Notes: generated from the sequence alone by a model not told the origin. DNA of 64,000 bases from Pseudomonas sp. GM79 (GCF_000282495.1 NZ_AKJE01000031.1:1-64000), one strand, 5' to 3'. Positions 26,731 to 35,957 are shown, counted from the first letter of the stretch. Made by a program: numbers and translations.

Positions 26731-27489
26731 ATGACGAGTGAACAACCCAAAGATGTCGAGCCTTCCAATCCTGCTGCAGAGGGTGGTGTGGCTGCGGTTG
26801 ACCGGGCATTCTCGATTTTAACGGCATTCGATATTGACCAGAGCAGTCTGTCGCTGGCTGAGATTGCAAGGCGTACTGGGCTGTACAAAAGCACCATTCT
26901 TCGAATCATAACGTCATTGGAGTTCGCAGGCTTTGTGCGGCGACTACCCGATGGTAATTATGCAGTGGGCCCTGAACCACTGCGTCTGGCGCAGATTTAT
27001 CAAACCTCGTTTCGCCTGCGTGATGTGATCTATCCGATCCTGGAATCGATTACCGAAGAGAGTGGTGAAACCTCATCATTTTACGTACTGGATAACGGCA
27101 GTCGCGTTGTGCTGTTCAGGGTTGAACCTAAGCGTGCTGTCCGATTCTCCATTCATGAGGGCGCGCGCTTTTCGTTGCAGGCGGGAGCTTCGGGCAAAGT
27201 GCTACGAGCCTTCAGCAAGTTGCAAGACCCGGCTCTTGCGCAGGAACGCAATCAGTTCTGGGCGGCGTCCAGTGGAGAGCGGGATCCCGAAACCGCGTCG
27301 GTTTCGGTACCGGTCTTTGCTGTAGGGTATGAGTTCAAGGGAGCTCTCACCCTGTCGGGCCCAGCCGAGCGTTTCAACAAACAACAGATGGATGCTGCGA
27401 TTGCTATGCTGCTTCGAAACGCAGCTATTGCCACCAGTGCCCTAGGTGGTAACGATCAGGAATTGGTCAAGGCATTGCGTAATTTATAG
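26731..27489 (+). CDS. IclR-family transcriptional regulator
   Basis: A 252-residue regulator with an N-terminal winged HTH (AVDRAFSILTAFDIDQ, then LAEIARRTGLYKSTILRIITSLE) and a C-terminal IclR effector domain (YPILESITEESGETSSFYVLD, SVSVPVFAVGYEFKGALTLSG). It is the only complete regulator of this cluster, and the GTTCT-N7-AGAAC palindromes at the 22.6-22.9 kb divergent promoter are the sort of site IclR proteins bind. The ATG at 26731 is chosen from the family N-terminus; the open frame from 26689 adds 14 unrelated residues. 26468-26730 has no gene. Confidence 0.9.
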   Translation: MTSEQPKDVEPSNPAAEGGVAAVDRAFSILTAFDIDQSSLSLAEIARRTGLYKSTILRIITSLEFAGFVRRLPDGNYAVGPEPLRLAQIYQTSFRLRDVIYPILESITEESGETSSFYVLDNGSRVVLFRVEPKRAVRFSIHEGARFSLQAGASGKVLRAFSKLQDPALAQERNQFWAASSGERDPETASVSVPVFAVGYEFKGALTLSGPAERFNKQQMDAAIAMLLRNAAIATSALGGNDQELVKALRNL

Positions 27490-27572
27490 GTCGTCAACTC
27501 AACGCGAAGGCATGTCGTGAGCACATCATATGGTTGACGTTTGAGCTATCGATGTGCGCGCGTCAACAGCCG

Positions 27573-27718
27573 ACTCTCGCGAACCTACCCAAGTGAAGTG
27601 ACACAAAAATCCGCACACTGGAGAAGTAGTCGAAACGAAAGGCGGCAACCATAAAACGCTGAAAGAATGGAAAGCGAAATACGGTTCCGACACCGTGGAG
27701 TCCTGACTGACCAAGTGA
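27573..27718 (+). pseudogene. mvaT-like remnant, copy 3 (3' end only)
   Basis: Only the DNA-binding C-terminal third is left. Starting at CTCTCGCGAACC it follows the intact copy at 19.4 kb (CCAAGTGAAG, then ACAAAAATCCGCACACTGG and GGCGGCAACC), but a base change and shift break the frame (GTGACACAAAAATCC) and a TGA replaces the final Trp codon (GAGTCCTGACTGACC). The conserved stop at 27716-27718 and hairpin terminator still follow. It marks the end of the catabolic module. Confidence 0.88.
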
Positions 27719-27734
27719 TTTTGGTTTGAGTACA

Positions 27735-27757
27735 AAAGGGCCCGCGAGGGCCTTTTT
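27735..27757 (+). terminator. Terminator hairpin of the mvaT-like remnant
   Basis: AAAGGGCCCGCGAGGGCC followed by six T. Homologous to the hairpin after copy 2. 27758-27896 beyond it has no gene. Confidence 0.8.
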
Positions 27758-27896
27758 TGTAGCAGATTGAGGGACATTGGATCTGGCGTTGCCGTAGTGG
27801 GCGATCACACCGTGGAGCACTCATGCGTGCTACACCGCACCCATAGAGCGAGTGTTCGTGCCAACGCCAATCACCTTTCCTGTCCTATGGCGGCGT

Positions 27897-28946
27897 TCAA
27901 AGAAATTCCTTTCGTATGTCGATACTCGACCGTTCGCCAATATTGCAGTAGTTCTCCGAGAGCCACGTCTCGGCCTCGCTTCGTCCGTTGTCGCGCAGCC
28001 CGCAAAGAAAGTCCCAGTCCGCGTTGTACTTGCTGGACACGCTGAGCGCACACATTGCCTCGTCTGACTTAATGGAGTGGATCAGCATCTCCTTCATCTC
28101 GTTGCGATCGACCTTGCCTTGCTGGATGAGGTCGGTGACAAAAGCGATCGTGCGCAGCTCACGCATCAGCGACGAATTAAAGCTGATTTCACTGATGCGA
28201 TTAAGGATGTCAGCAGCTGTAATGGGTACGCCTGGGCGGACGAGTGGATTGATATGGACAATCACCACATCGCGTGTATTGCAGTGGTAGATCAACGGAA
28301 AAATGGCCGGGTTTCCCATATAGCCGCCATCCCAGTAGTTCTGTCCGTCGATCGTGACCGCTTGGAACAATGTCGGCACACAGGCTGATGCGAGTACCGC
28401 TTCGGCGCAAACCTCATCTTTCGTGAAAATGCGTATTTTTCCCGTTTCGACATTGGTTGCGCAAAGATAGAGGTCGAACGGGCATTGGCTCCGCAGGGCT
28501 GCGAAATCTATCTGTTTATCCAGCACATCCCGCAATGGACTCAAGTTGCGGCTATTGAACTGGTAAGGCGAGAATATTCGAAGTGCCATGTCCGCGAACG
28601 TATACATGGGTGAATAGTCCAGACCGAAGCTGTGTGTCCCTTTCAACCATGGCATCCAGCGCAACGGGTTATGACGCTCGGCGGACTGCGCCACGGCGTA
28701 CCAGAAATCGTGCAGCGCCTGGCGCGCCCCGGCCTCGCCACCTTGCAGCATACCGTAAGCCAGCACGGTGGCATTCATCGCGCCGGCACTGGTTGCGCTC
28801 ACCCCTTCAATGGCAAGCCTGTCATCCTCGAGCAACCGATCGAGCACGCCCCAGGTGAACGCACCGTGCATGCCGCCGCCCTGCAAAGCCAGCGCGACCG
28901 GCTTACGCTCATCACTGCCCCGAGGCCTTCCGTTCTTCGTGGTCAT
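27897..28946 (-). CDS. Patatin-like phospholipase
   Basis: A 349-residue serine hydrolase of the patatin/RssA type. The oxyanion GGGMHG lies near residue 22, the nucleophile Ser in SATSAGAMNA, and the catalytic Asp in WDGGYMGNP, completing the Ser-Asp dyad. The start at 28946 is chosen because CGAGGAGACC precedes it; a longer frame from 29048 has no family match. It follows the cyclase/ATPase gene by 116 bp on the same strand, so they are probably one operon. No lipobox, no signal peptide and no membrane segment: a cytoplasmic lipase acting on membrane phospholipid is the simple reading. Confidence 0.88.
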   Translation of the reverse strand: MTTKNGRPRGSDERKPVALALQGGGMHGAFTWGVLDRLLEDDRLAIEGVSATSAGAMNATVLAYGMLQGGEAGARQALHDFWYAVAQSAERHNPLRWMPWLKGTHSFGLDYSPMYTFADMALRIFSPYQFNSRNLSPLRDVLDKQIDFAALRSQCPFDLYLCATNVETGKIRIFTKDEVCAEAVLASACVPTLFQAVTIDGQNYWDGGYMGNPAIFPLIYHCNTRDVVIVHINPLVRPGVPITAADILNRISEISFNSSLMRELRTIAFVTDLIQQGKVDRNEMKEMLIHSIKSDEAMCALSVSSKYNADWDFLCGLRDNGRSEAETWLSENYCNIGERSSIDIRKEFL

Positions 28947-29062
28947 TCGAGGTCTCCTCGTCGGAGCTGATACGAATCGGAACTTGCTGCGGTGCTTCGT
29001 CCCGTCACGCGCTTGCCGACGACACGCCGATGCTCCATTCAGCACCATGCGTTATCGATCGT

Positions 29063-32000
29063 TCACTCCCCACTTGATGCCCATGCATCGAGCAGCGCCT
29101 TGGCTTGTAGTAAATCAACGCTGTCGAAGCCTTCGGTGAAGAAGCTATAGATGTCGGCCAACATTTGCCTGGCCGCCTCCTTGTCTCGTGTTTTCCATAG
29201 CTGAGCAAGGCTCACTGTGGCTCGTAGCTCGAGTGACTTTGCACCTTGTTGTCGAGCAACCGAGATCGCCTTGTGAAAGCATGCTAGCGCTTCCTGCTGC
29301 ACGGCAGAATCCTGTCTTTCTTCACCCGGACATTGGAGAATAAGAGTTCCCTTCAGGCGATACAGCTCTGCTTCATAAAAGTGCTCGCCTGTTCTGTTCA
29401 CCATAGCCAGAGCGTCGGTCACGGCATCCAATCCTGCCTGCGGTTGCCCGTCGCGTCCGTGAGCTGCGGCCAGCAGTGCTAGAAAATAAGAACATCCAAA
29501 TTCTGCTCCGGCTGCCTGGTAATTGGCGATACCTTGGGTTAGCTGAGCGATGCCCTCGTCAATGTTTCCCTGCTCGATGCGAGCCCAACCTTGAAGAATA
29601 TTCCCCCATGCCAAAGAAAACGGAAACCCTCGTTCGAGAGAAAGCTTAATGGCGGCATCTGCACACTCTTCAGCGAGTTGTACGTCGTGCCGAAACTGCG
29701 CGAGTATCGATGTAGCGGAGAGGGTGAAGGCCAAGCTAATCGGGTGGGAAATCTTCTTGTCCAGAGCAAGGGTATCCCGGCTGCGCGTGCTTGCTTGATC
29801 GGGAAAACCCAAGTACCAAAGACTCCAGGCCGAAAATGACAGGGCGTAGCCCGGATCCAAGCCGTACGTAATGGCATGTGTGCGATGCCGGTCTGGGATG
29901 TAGAGCGCACGCGCCTGCTCCTGATGGTCATGGGCATTGCGCAGATCACCTTGGAAGAACAATGTCTCTCCGAGTGCCGCATGGGCATCCACGAGCAAGT
30001 CCGGATCCTGCGCAGTTTGCGCAATGCTGAGCAATCGTTCAGCCAGTTCGCATGCAGTGGAGTATTCAGCACGCAGCTCGTAGTAATTCCACAGCCCCAG
30101 CAGCGTAGGGAAAAGCGAGTCGTCACCTACTTGCGCGCACAGCGCCAGTGCGCGGGTGTAAGTGGCCGCTACCTCGGGCGCACCATAGCCTCGCACGGCC
30201 ATCAAGGCCGGCCCCAGGGCGAGTAGCAACGTCAGTTCCTGATGAGCACGCGCTGGCGTATCAGGCAAATGCTTGAGCAATTCCAGCGCCGCGCCGAGGT
30301 GACGCATTGCATCGAGATGGGCGGAATGCTGGAGGGCCTGTTGCCCGGTACGGTGCAGGTATTCCACGGCCTTCGGAACATTGCCGCTCAGCCTATAGTG
30401 GTGCGCCAGTTCGCTGCAGTAATCCGCGATGCGAGTGGGGAACAGTGCCTCGATAGCCTGCGCCGTGCGCTCATGCAGCGCGCTACGCCGCTCCGTGAGT
30501 AGCGAGTGGCCCGCAACCTCCTGGGTTAGCGCATGCTTGAACGAATACTCCACCTCCGGAAATGCGGGCCGCTGGTAAATGAAGTCCGCAGCCTCCAGTC
30601 GGGCGAGCAGATCGCACAAATCTTCGTCCAGCCGAGCGTCCCGCCCATCACAGATGCACTGGATCAGACTGAACGGAAACTCTTTGCCGATAACGGCGAG
30701 GATCTGCAGCAATTCCTTCTCCGCAACGGGGAGGCGGTCGATACGGGCGGCGAGTACACCCTGCACAGTGGTGGGAATATGCAGCGCAGCCGGAGTTTGC
30801 TCGATTCGATATTGACCGGGTTCACCAAGCAGCAATTTCTCCTCCGCCAGCGTTTGCACCACTTCTTCCATGAAGAAAGGGTTGCCCTCGGTCTTATCCA
30901 GGATGAGCTGTTTGAGAGGGGCGAGGGTGGGATCGTCCCCAAGCAGGGTCGCCAGCAGTCCCTGGGCTTCGGCTGGGCCCAGCGGTTCGAGCCGCAGTTG
31001 GCTGCAATGACTCGCGCGCGTCCACACAGGTCGATACTCGGGCCGGTAGTTCACGAGGAGCAGGATCGGGGTGCTCGCCAAGTGGTCGATCATGTACGCG
31101 AGGAATGCTTCGGTCTCGCAGTCCAGCCATTGCAAATCCTCGAACAGCAGTTCGATCGGTTGATTGCGGCTCTCGCGCGCCAGCAGTTGAGTGATCGCAT
31201 CGAAGGTGCGATCGCGCCTGATCTGAGGATCCATTTCCGCGAGCACAGAACTGCTTTGGCCGATACCCAGCAGATAAAGCAGGTAGGGCACGAGATCCTC
31301 GAAGCTTCGCTCGAGTGTAAGGGTCTTGCCCATGACCTTTTCCCGGCACCGGCGCTCGTCGTCCTGGGCGGTAATCTGAAAATAGTTGTTCAGCAGTTCG
31401 ATGAGCGGGAAATAGGCAAAGGCCCTGCCGTGCGACACCGAGAACGTCTCCAGCACCAAACAGCCACGCCGCGAGCGCTCCTTGAACTCATGAAACAGCC
31501 GTGACTTCCCGACTCCGGCCTCGCCTATCACCGCGACGACCTTACTGTGGCCCGCTTTGGACTGCTCGAGCGCCTGATGCAGGTGGTCGAGCTCGACCTG
31601 GCGGCCGACGAACCTGGCCAGCCCGCGATGTGCCGACAGTTGCAAGCGCGTGCGCAACGCGCCGAGACCCTGCACCTCGTACACAACGAGGGGGGCGGGA
31701 ATGCCTTTGACCTGGGCGGCCCCCAGAGCCTTGAATTCGAAATAACCCTCCGCCAGCTTGTAGGTGGACTCGCTCACCAGGATCGACGATGGTGCGGCGA
31801 TGCCCTCCATCCGGGATGCAATGTGGATCGTGTTCCCGACCGGATCGTAATCGGTGTGCAAATTGTCCGTGCGGATCGAACGCACGACGACCTCTCCGGT
31901 ATGGATGCCGACGCGGATTTGCAGCGGAATGCCTTTCTCCAGGCGAATGCGGTCGCCATGTCGGCGTATCGCCTGCTGCATGCGCAGTGCCGCATACAGC

Positions 32001-32512
32001 GCCCGCTGCGGATGATCCTCATGTGCGATGGGGGCTCCGAACAGCGCGAGTATGCCATCGCCCAGCGTCTTGGCTACGTAGCCTTCGTAATGGTGGACGG
32101 CTTCCATCATCAGCGCGACGACGGGTTCGATCAGGTGGTGGGCCTCTTCCGCATCGAGGTCGTGGATCAACGCCGTGGAACCAGCCATGTCGGCAAACAG
32201 TGCCGTGACGGTCTTACGCTCACCGGCGGTCTCGCCCCGGGCTTCCATGGCTACCTGTTCGGCGCGGATGCGCTCGGCAAGGTGGTGGGGCGTGTAATGA
32301 ATGGGCGCTGGAGAAGGCCCTGAAACAGGCCGGGGGGGCGGTGATGGCGCAGCAGGTACATTGGTTAGCGGCGCGCCGCATTCACTGCAAAATTTGTCGG
32401 AAAGGCGCGCCTCGTGGCCACAGCGCAGACAGCTGCAAGACAGCCTGGCGCCACACGCGTCACAGAAGCTGGCCCCGGAGGGATTCTCGAATCCGCAGTT
32501 TGCGCAACGCAT
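29063..32512 (-). CDS. Zinc-ribbon, class III cyclase, AAA ATPase and TPR signalling protein
   Basis: A 1149-residue multidomain protein. Residues 1-45 are a double zinc ribbon (CANCGFENPSGASFCDACG and CSCLRCGHEARLSDKFC). A class III nucleotide cyclase domain follows (about 95-280), with metal Asp in ALFADMAGST and LGDGILALFG, an adenine-type Lys in AKTLGDG and Asp in DYDPVGN. The transition-state Asn position reads His (GNTIHIASRME), a change seen in related CHD-AAA proteins and possibly altering activity. A STAND/AAA domain with Walker A GEAGVGKS and a TPR-rich C-terminal half follow. The ATG at 32512 has AGGGAAGAG before it. Confidence 0.9.
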   Translation of the reverse strand: MRCANCGFENPSGASFCDACGARLSCSCLRCGHEARLSDKFCSECGAPLTNVPAAPSPPPRPVSGPSPAPIHYTPHHLAERIRAEQVAMEARGETAGERKTVTALFADMAGSTALIHDLDAEEAHHLIEPVVALMMEAVHHYEGYVAKTLGDGILALFGAPIAHEDHPQRALYAALRMQQAIRRHGDRIRLEKGIPLQIRVGIHTGEVVVRSIRTDNLHTDYDPVGNTIHIASRMEGIAAPSSILVSESTYKLAEGYFEFKALGAAQVKGIPAPLVVYEVQGLGALRTRLQLSAHRGLARFVGRQVELDHLHQALEQSKAGHSKVVAVIGEAGVGKSRLFHEFKERSRRGCLVLETFSVSHGRAFAYFPLIELLNNYFQITAQDDERRCREKVMGKTLTLERSFEDLVPYLLYLLGIGQSSSVLAEMDPQIRRDRTFDAITQLLARESRNQPIELLFEDLQWLDCETEAFLAYMIDHLASTPILLLVNYRPEYRPVWTRASHCSQLRLEPLGPAEAQGLLATLLGDDPTLAPLKQLILDKTEGNPFFMEEVVQTLAEEKLLLGEPGQYRIEQTPAALHIPTTVQGVLAARIDRLPVAEKELLQILAVIGKEFPFSLIQCICDGRDARLDEDLCDLLARLEAADFIYQRPAFPEVEYSFKHALTQEVAGHSLLTERRSALHERTAQAIEALFPTRIADYCSELAHHYRLSGNVPKAVEYLHRTGQQALQHSAHLDAMRHLGAALELLKHLPDTPARAHQELTLLLALGPALMAVRGYGAPEVAATYTRALALCAQVGDDSLFPTLLGLWNYYELRAEYSTACELAERLLSIAQTAQDPDLLVDAHAALGETLFFQGDLRNAHDHQEQARALYIPDRHRTHAITYGLDPGYALSFSAWSLWYLGFPDQASTRSRDTLALDKKISHPISLAFTLSATSILAQFRHDVQLAEECADAAIKLSLERGFPFSLAWGNILQGWARIEQGNIDEGIAQLTQGIANYQAAGAEFGCSYFLALLAAAHGRDGQPQAGLDAVTDALAMVNRTGEHFYEAELYRLKGTLILQCPGEERQDSAVQQEALACFHKAISVARQQGAKSLELRATVSLAQLWKTRDKEAARQMLADIYSFFTEGFDSVDLLQAKALLDAWASSGE

Positions 32513-32790
32513 ACGATCTCTTCCCTTTTGCTCGCGTTCAAGTAGACCGCTCAAGATGGAAAAGCGTGACATCGATCTGGCAAAAGACAGATTGAAGTCA
32601 TCGGGCCAGCAGGCTCAGAAAGCCTTGGAGCCCTTCTGTTAAAGATAGTTTGTACCGATGTATCGAGAAGTAAAATTCGCTTATTGATGACGACCGAAGT
32701 TCATCAACAAGGGCCTCAATGCCTGCGGCGCTTTTCTCATTGAGCAATTCTCAGTTCTGCTTGTCCTCGGAACGATGGTAGGTCAGCAGA

Positions 32791-33023
32791 AAGATCTGGG
32801 CGAGTACAGCTACAGCCTGAAAGACGTGATCAACCCGCAGTCGGGCGCGTCGCGCTCCAACCCTCGAGTCCAAAGCTGGCAGCCGTAAACCTCGCCATAT
32901 GAAGGTGTACAAAAATCCGGAAACCGGCGAAGTCGTGCCAACCAAGGGCGGCAACCACAAAACACTGAAGGAATGGAAGGCTCAGTACGGCTCCGCCACC
33001 GTGGAATCTGGCTAACCAAGTGA
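32791..33023 (+). pseudogene. mvaT-like remnant, copy 4
   Basis: Starting near AAGATCTGGGCGAGTACAGC the sequence follows the central and C-terminal part of the mvaT-like genes, but the frame is broken in the linker (the LLDPKAGRR region is shortened) and again by a single-base deletion at GAATCTGGCTAACC, just before the stop at 33021-33023. The KGGN motif is still readable. 32513-32790 upstream has no gene. The GGGCCC hairpin terminator follows. Confidence 0.88.
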
Positions 33024-33038
33024 TCTTGGTTTGAGTAC

Positions 33039-33065
33039 AAAAGGGCCCTTCGAGGGCCATTTTTG
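33039..33065 (+). terminator. Terminator hairpin of mvaT-like remnant 4
   Basis: AAAAGGGCCC-TTCG-AGGGCCATTTTT, homologous to the hairpins after copies 2 and 3. Confidence 0.8.
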
Positions 33066-33145
33066 TTGAGGGTTATGAGGTGAGGTGGACTTATCAGTTG
33101 CCTCAGATAAGATCCACGTTTTTTCGCTAAATCGGGTAATCGTCG

Positions 33146-33937
33146 ATGTCCATCAGAGCAGATCATATTGCTGAATATCAAGCCTTCGCCGAGCAGTTAG
33201 CCGAGGCCGCAGCTGTAGCTATTCAGCCGTACTTTCGAGCAAAACTGGATGTGGAGGATAAGGGCGGTCATGTTTTCGACCCCGTAACCTTGGCGGATAA
33301 GGCTGCCGAACGAGCGATGCGCGAACTGATTCAGGATCGGTATCCCACACACGGCATCTTTGGCGAGGAGGAGGGCTCAATCGTAGGCAGCAGCGAGCTG
33401 ACTTGGGTGCTCGATCCTATCGATGGTACCCGAGCTTTCATCACCGGCTTGCCACTATGGGGAACGCTAATAGCCCTCAACGATGGTCAGCGCCCTGTGC
33501 TCGGAGTGATGAATCAGCCCTTCACGGGTGAGCGCTACATAGGCAGTCCGGATGGTGCATGGTGCAATGGGACGAAGCTAAGAACACGCCAGTGCCAAGG
33601 CCTCTCCTCAGCAACACTGATGTGCACCACACCAGATATGTTCGAGACACCAGTGCGTCGAGAGGCTTTTCAATCTGTGGCAAGCCAAGCGAAATTGGCT
33701 CGCTTCGGCGGTGATTGCTATGCGTACTGCATGCTCGCTTCAGGATTCGTAGATGTGATTATCGAGGCTAGTCTGCAGCCCTATGACGTCCAGGCGTTGA
33801 TTCCGATTATCGAAGGTGCCGGTGGAGTGATCACAGCCTGGGATGGCAGGACTGCTCAAAATGGCGGGACTGTTGTTGCTTGTGGTGATCCTGCAATGCA
33901 TGCCCAGTTGGTGGAGTTGCTCAGGCACGCGGTTTAA
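33146..33937 (+). CDS. Inositol-monophosphatase-family phosphatase (HisN-like)
   Basis: A 263-residue Li-sensitive metal phosphatase. Metal ligands are in GIFGEEEGS (Glu), WVLDPIDGTRAFITGLP (the DPIDGT motif) and the C-terminal QPYDVQALIPIIEGAGG motif. Length and SLQPYDVQAL resemble the HisN-type histidinol-phosphate phosphatase, but inositol-phosphate, fructose-bisphosphate or 3'-phosphoadenosine phosphate substrates are all possible. It is a single gene between mvaT-like remnant 4 and a bidirectional terminator. It may belong to core genome rather than to a catabolic module. Confidence 0.85.
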   Translation: MSIRADHIAEYQAFAEQLAEAAAVAIQPYFRAKLDVEDKGGHVFDPVTLADKAAERAMRELIQDRYPTHGIFGEEEGSIVGSSELTWVLDPIDGTRAFITGLPLWGTLIALNDGQRPVLGVMNQPFTGERYIGSPDGAWCNGTKLRTRQCQGLSSATLMCTTPDMFETPVRREAFQSVASQAKLARFGGDCYAYCMLASGFVDVIIEASLQPYDVQALIPIIEGAGGVITAWDGRTAQNGGTVVACGDPAMHAQLVELLRHAV

Positions 33938-33992
33938 TGTGGGCAATCATCGCAATGGCTCAGGCTTAACGGTTCATAAGGTGTGAGAAAAA

Positions 33993-34016
33993 AAGCCCGG
34001 TCAAATGGCCGGGCTT
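33993..34016. terminator. Bidirectional terminator
   Basis: AAGCCCGG-TCAAATGG-CCGGGCTT, an 8-bp perfect stem, with an A-run before it and TTAATT after it. It lies between the convergent phosphatase and thioesterase genes and can end both. Confidence 0.85.
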
Positions 34017-34051
34017 AATTAAGCGTTACCCCTAGAACGTAGGGGCGCTAA

Positions 34052-34561
34052 TCACACAGGAATAGCCTGGCGACCATGGGCGTTTGCTGCCAATTGCTCT
34101 GTATTTACTCGAACAAAAATAGAGTCACCAATAGCTGTCAGCACCTCTCCGGCATAGACCTCGCAGATCACACGAGTCTTGCGTCCGATATCGCCTACAA
34201 CTTTGGCCCGCAGAGTCAGTGATATCCCCATTGGTGTGGGTTTGATGAATTTGATGCCAAGGTTTCCAGTGACGCAGGTGATACCGGGTTCGGTGCCGGG
34301 CTCACGGTGCTCAGCTCGGTAGTGATAGGCCATCGCCGTCCAGCTGGAATGGCAATCAACCAGCATCGCAATCATCCCGCCGTAAACCAGATCGGGCCAA
34401 CCGCAGAACTTGGGATCAGGCAGGTGCTCGGCGATGACGTGTACGCCGTCCTCATGCCAGAAGCTCTTGATATGCAGTCCGTTAGGATTACTGCTCCCAC
34501 AGCCGTAGCAAACGCCTTCTGGTGCGGCACTGTCTTGCAGAGATGTATCGAGTATGGCCAT
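34052..34561 (-). CDS. PaaI-family hotdog thioesterase
   Basis: A 169-residue acyl-CoA thioesterase-type protein. The N-terminal CYGCGSSNPNGLHIKSFW motif and the central GWPDLVYGGMIAMLVDCHSSWTA helix, where an Asp follows the GG, are the 4HBT/PaaI pattern. The start at 34561 (GAGG 11 bp upstream) is chosen; the longer frame from 34633 is AT-rich and unrelated. It may hydrolyse a CoA ester from the neighbouring CoA-transferase pathway or recycle CoA. It reads away from the porin gene. Confidence 0.83.
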   Translation of the reverse strand: MAILDTSLQDSAAPEGVCYGCGSSNPNGLHIKSFWHEDGVHVIAEHLPDPKFCGWPDLVYGGMIAMLVDCHSSWTAMAYHYRAEHREPGTEPGITCVTGNLGIKFIKPTPMGISLTLRAKVVGDIGRKTRVICEVYAGEVLTAIGDSIFVRVNTEQLAANAHGRQAIPV

Positions 34562-35054
34562 GCCTTGGTAGTCCTCAAAAAGCTTAACCCAATCGAAGTT
34601 TTTAACTCTGTATTTATTGCTTATGCAAGTCACGACTGGCAGTAAAGAGCCGTATTTTGTATGTCAGGATTTTATAAGTCTGTGGTGGCATCTCTTCAAC
34701 AATTAACGATCATTCAACCAGCAATTTGGCCTGTCTGGTTTGTTTTTGGCCGAATCAGCCATATCACAGCACGGTTGCGTAGGTAACAATCGTTTCAGGG
34801 CATGGATCAGTGATGCACGGGATTAGCTTCCGATGTCATAAATCTAATTGCCTTTGAATAACAAATATAAAATATCAGGTGATTTTATGTGTGTAAGAGA
34901 GCTTTTCGAGATTTTTCTTTATTCTCTGGCAGTTCGTGGTGAGTTTGCCGGAGGACAAGTCTAGGGAGTCTGCTCGCTAAACATAAATTATCTGAGATGC
35001 TGCAAAGGATCTGCGATTGCATTTCATTTAACTCATTCTGCCATAAAAATAATC
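34562..35054. other. Divergent promoter region, no gene
   Basis: About 0.5 kb between the thioesterase and porin genes, strongly AT-rich (for instance around 34850-34910). Promoters for both genes must lie here, but I could not mark a convincing -35/-10 pair, and the AACACRAC palindrome of the nearby operons is absent. Confidence 0.5.
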
Positions 35055-35066
35055 ATGAGGCTGGGT

Positions 35067-35798
35067 ATGAACAAGGCGGCTGTGTGTGCTGTTGCTGGGG
35101 CTTTCGCATGTGTTGCACAATCTGTGTCGGCAATTCCGTTAAGTGATGATTTCGAGCTAATCACAACTGTTGGTGCGTTTTCTGAGTATTCGATGAGAGG
35201 TGTTTCATTTACTCAACGAAAACCTGCGGTACAAGCTTCTGCCACTCTTGCCCATTCGAGCGGATTGTATGCTGGGGTGTGGGCTTCCAATGTAGATATC
35301 AATGGGCTAGATACTCGGACGGAAAATGATTTTCTCGCTGGATACAATTGGAAAATAAGCGACGATATCAATCTTGATCTCGGATATATTCAATATACTT
35401 ACCCAAAAAGCTCAATTCTCAACGCTGGGGAAGCGTATGGTGTTTTGACCGCTTATGGATTTAAGGTTGGGACGTACTACTCAAATGACTATTATGGTGA
35501 CCAGGTTTTCACCTATAACTACATAGGTTATGGCACTAAAGCGTTACCTTATGATATCGGCTTAGATCTTCGTTTCGGGGTGGCTGATTACAAGGATCCA
35601 GCATTTTTCTCTTCTGATGGTAGCTCCGAGGAGTCGTATAACGAGTGGGAGGTCAAGGTGACCAAGAACTGGGTTGGCTTGGATTGGTCTGCAAGTTACA
35701 TCGACACGAATCTGTCCGAAACGGAGTGTCTCTCAAATATTGGTGACAAGGAGTCATGCTCCGCACGGCTGTTGGTTGGCGTGAGCAAGACTTTCTAA
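35067..35798 (+). CDS. TorF-family putative porin
   Basis: A 243-residue outer-membrane protein. A signal peptide (MNKAAVCAVAGAFACVAQS, cleavage after VSA) is followed by a beta-rich protein ending in a C-terminal Phe (LLVGVSKTF), the rule for outer-membrane barrels. The pattern of paired strands (TENDFLAGYNWKISDDINLD, YNEWEVKVTKNWVGLDWSAS) matches the TorF/Gcw_chp family. The ATG at 35067 has GAGG six bases before it; the ATG at 35055 is less likely. It could let the catabolic substrate cross the outer membrane. AT-richer than core genes. Confidence 0.85.
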   Translation: MNKAAVCAVAGAFACVAQSVSAIPLSDDFELITTVGAFSEYSMRGVSFTQRKPAVQASATLAHSSGLYAGVWASNVDINGLDTRTENDFLAGYNWKISDDINLDLGYIQYTYPKSSILNAGEAYGVLTAYGFKVGTYYSNDYYGDQVFTYNYIGYGTKALPYDIGLDLRFGVADYKDPAFFSSDGSSEESYNEWEVKVTKNWVGLDWSASYIDTNLSETECLSNIGDKESCSARLLVGVSKTF

Positions 35799-35825
35799 AA
35801 TTTGCACCAACAGAAGCGCATTTTT

Positions 35826-35857
35826 GCCAGGCACTCCCAGTGCCTGGCTTTTTTTTT
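35826..35857 (+). terminator. Terminator of the porin gene
   Basis: GCCAGGCACT-CCC-AGTGCCTGGC, a perfect 10-bp stem, followed by nine T. Lies 28 bp after the stop. Confidence 0.93.
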
Positions 35858-35940
35858 GCCTGCTCGTTCACCCCGGTCGTGGCTGACACAGGAGGCATCC
35901 TTCGGCAGGAAAGGCGGTCACTCGTCGGTTTTCTTTTCAT

Positions 35941-35957
35941 AACACAACAGTCGTGTT
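35941..35957. promoter_or_regulatory. 17-bp operator of the CoA-transferase/lyase pair
   Basis: AACACAACAGTCGTGTT is a near-perfect palindrome (one mismatched pair) extended by T/A to 19 bp. It is 106 bp before the CoA-transferase start. A second copy, AGCACGACAGTTGTGTT at 56898-56914, is 102 bp before the P450/guanidino operon; the three differences are all A/G or C/T exchanges. A TetR-type dimer site fits, and the TetR gene at 39397 is the leading candidate (inference). Confidence 0.7.
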
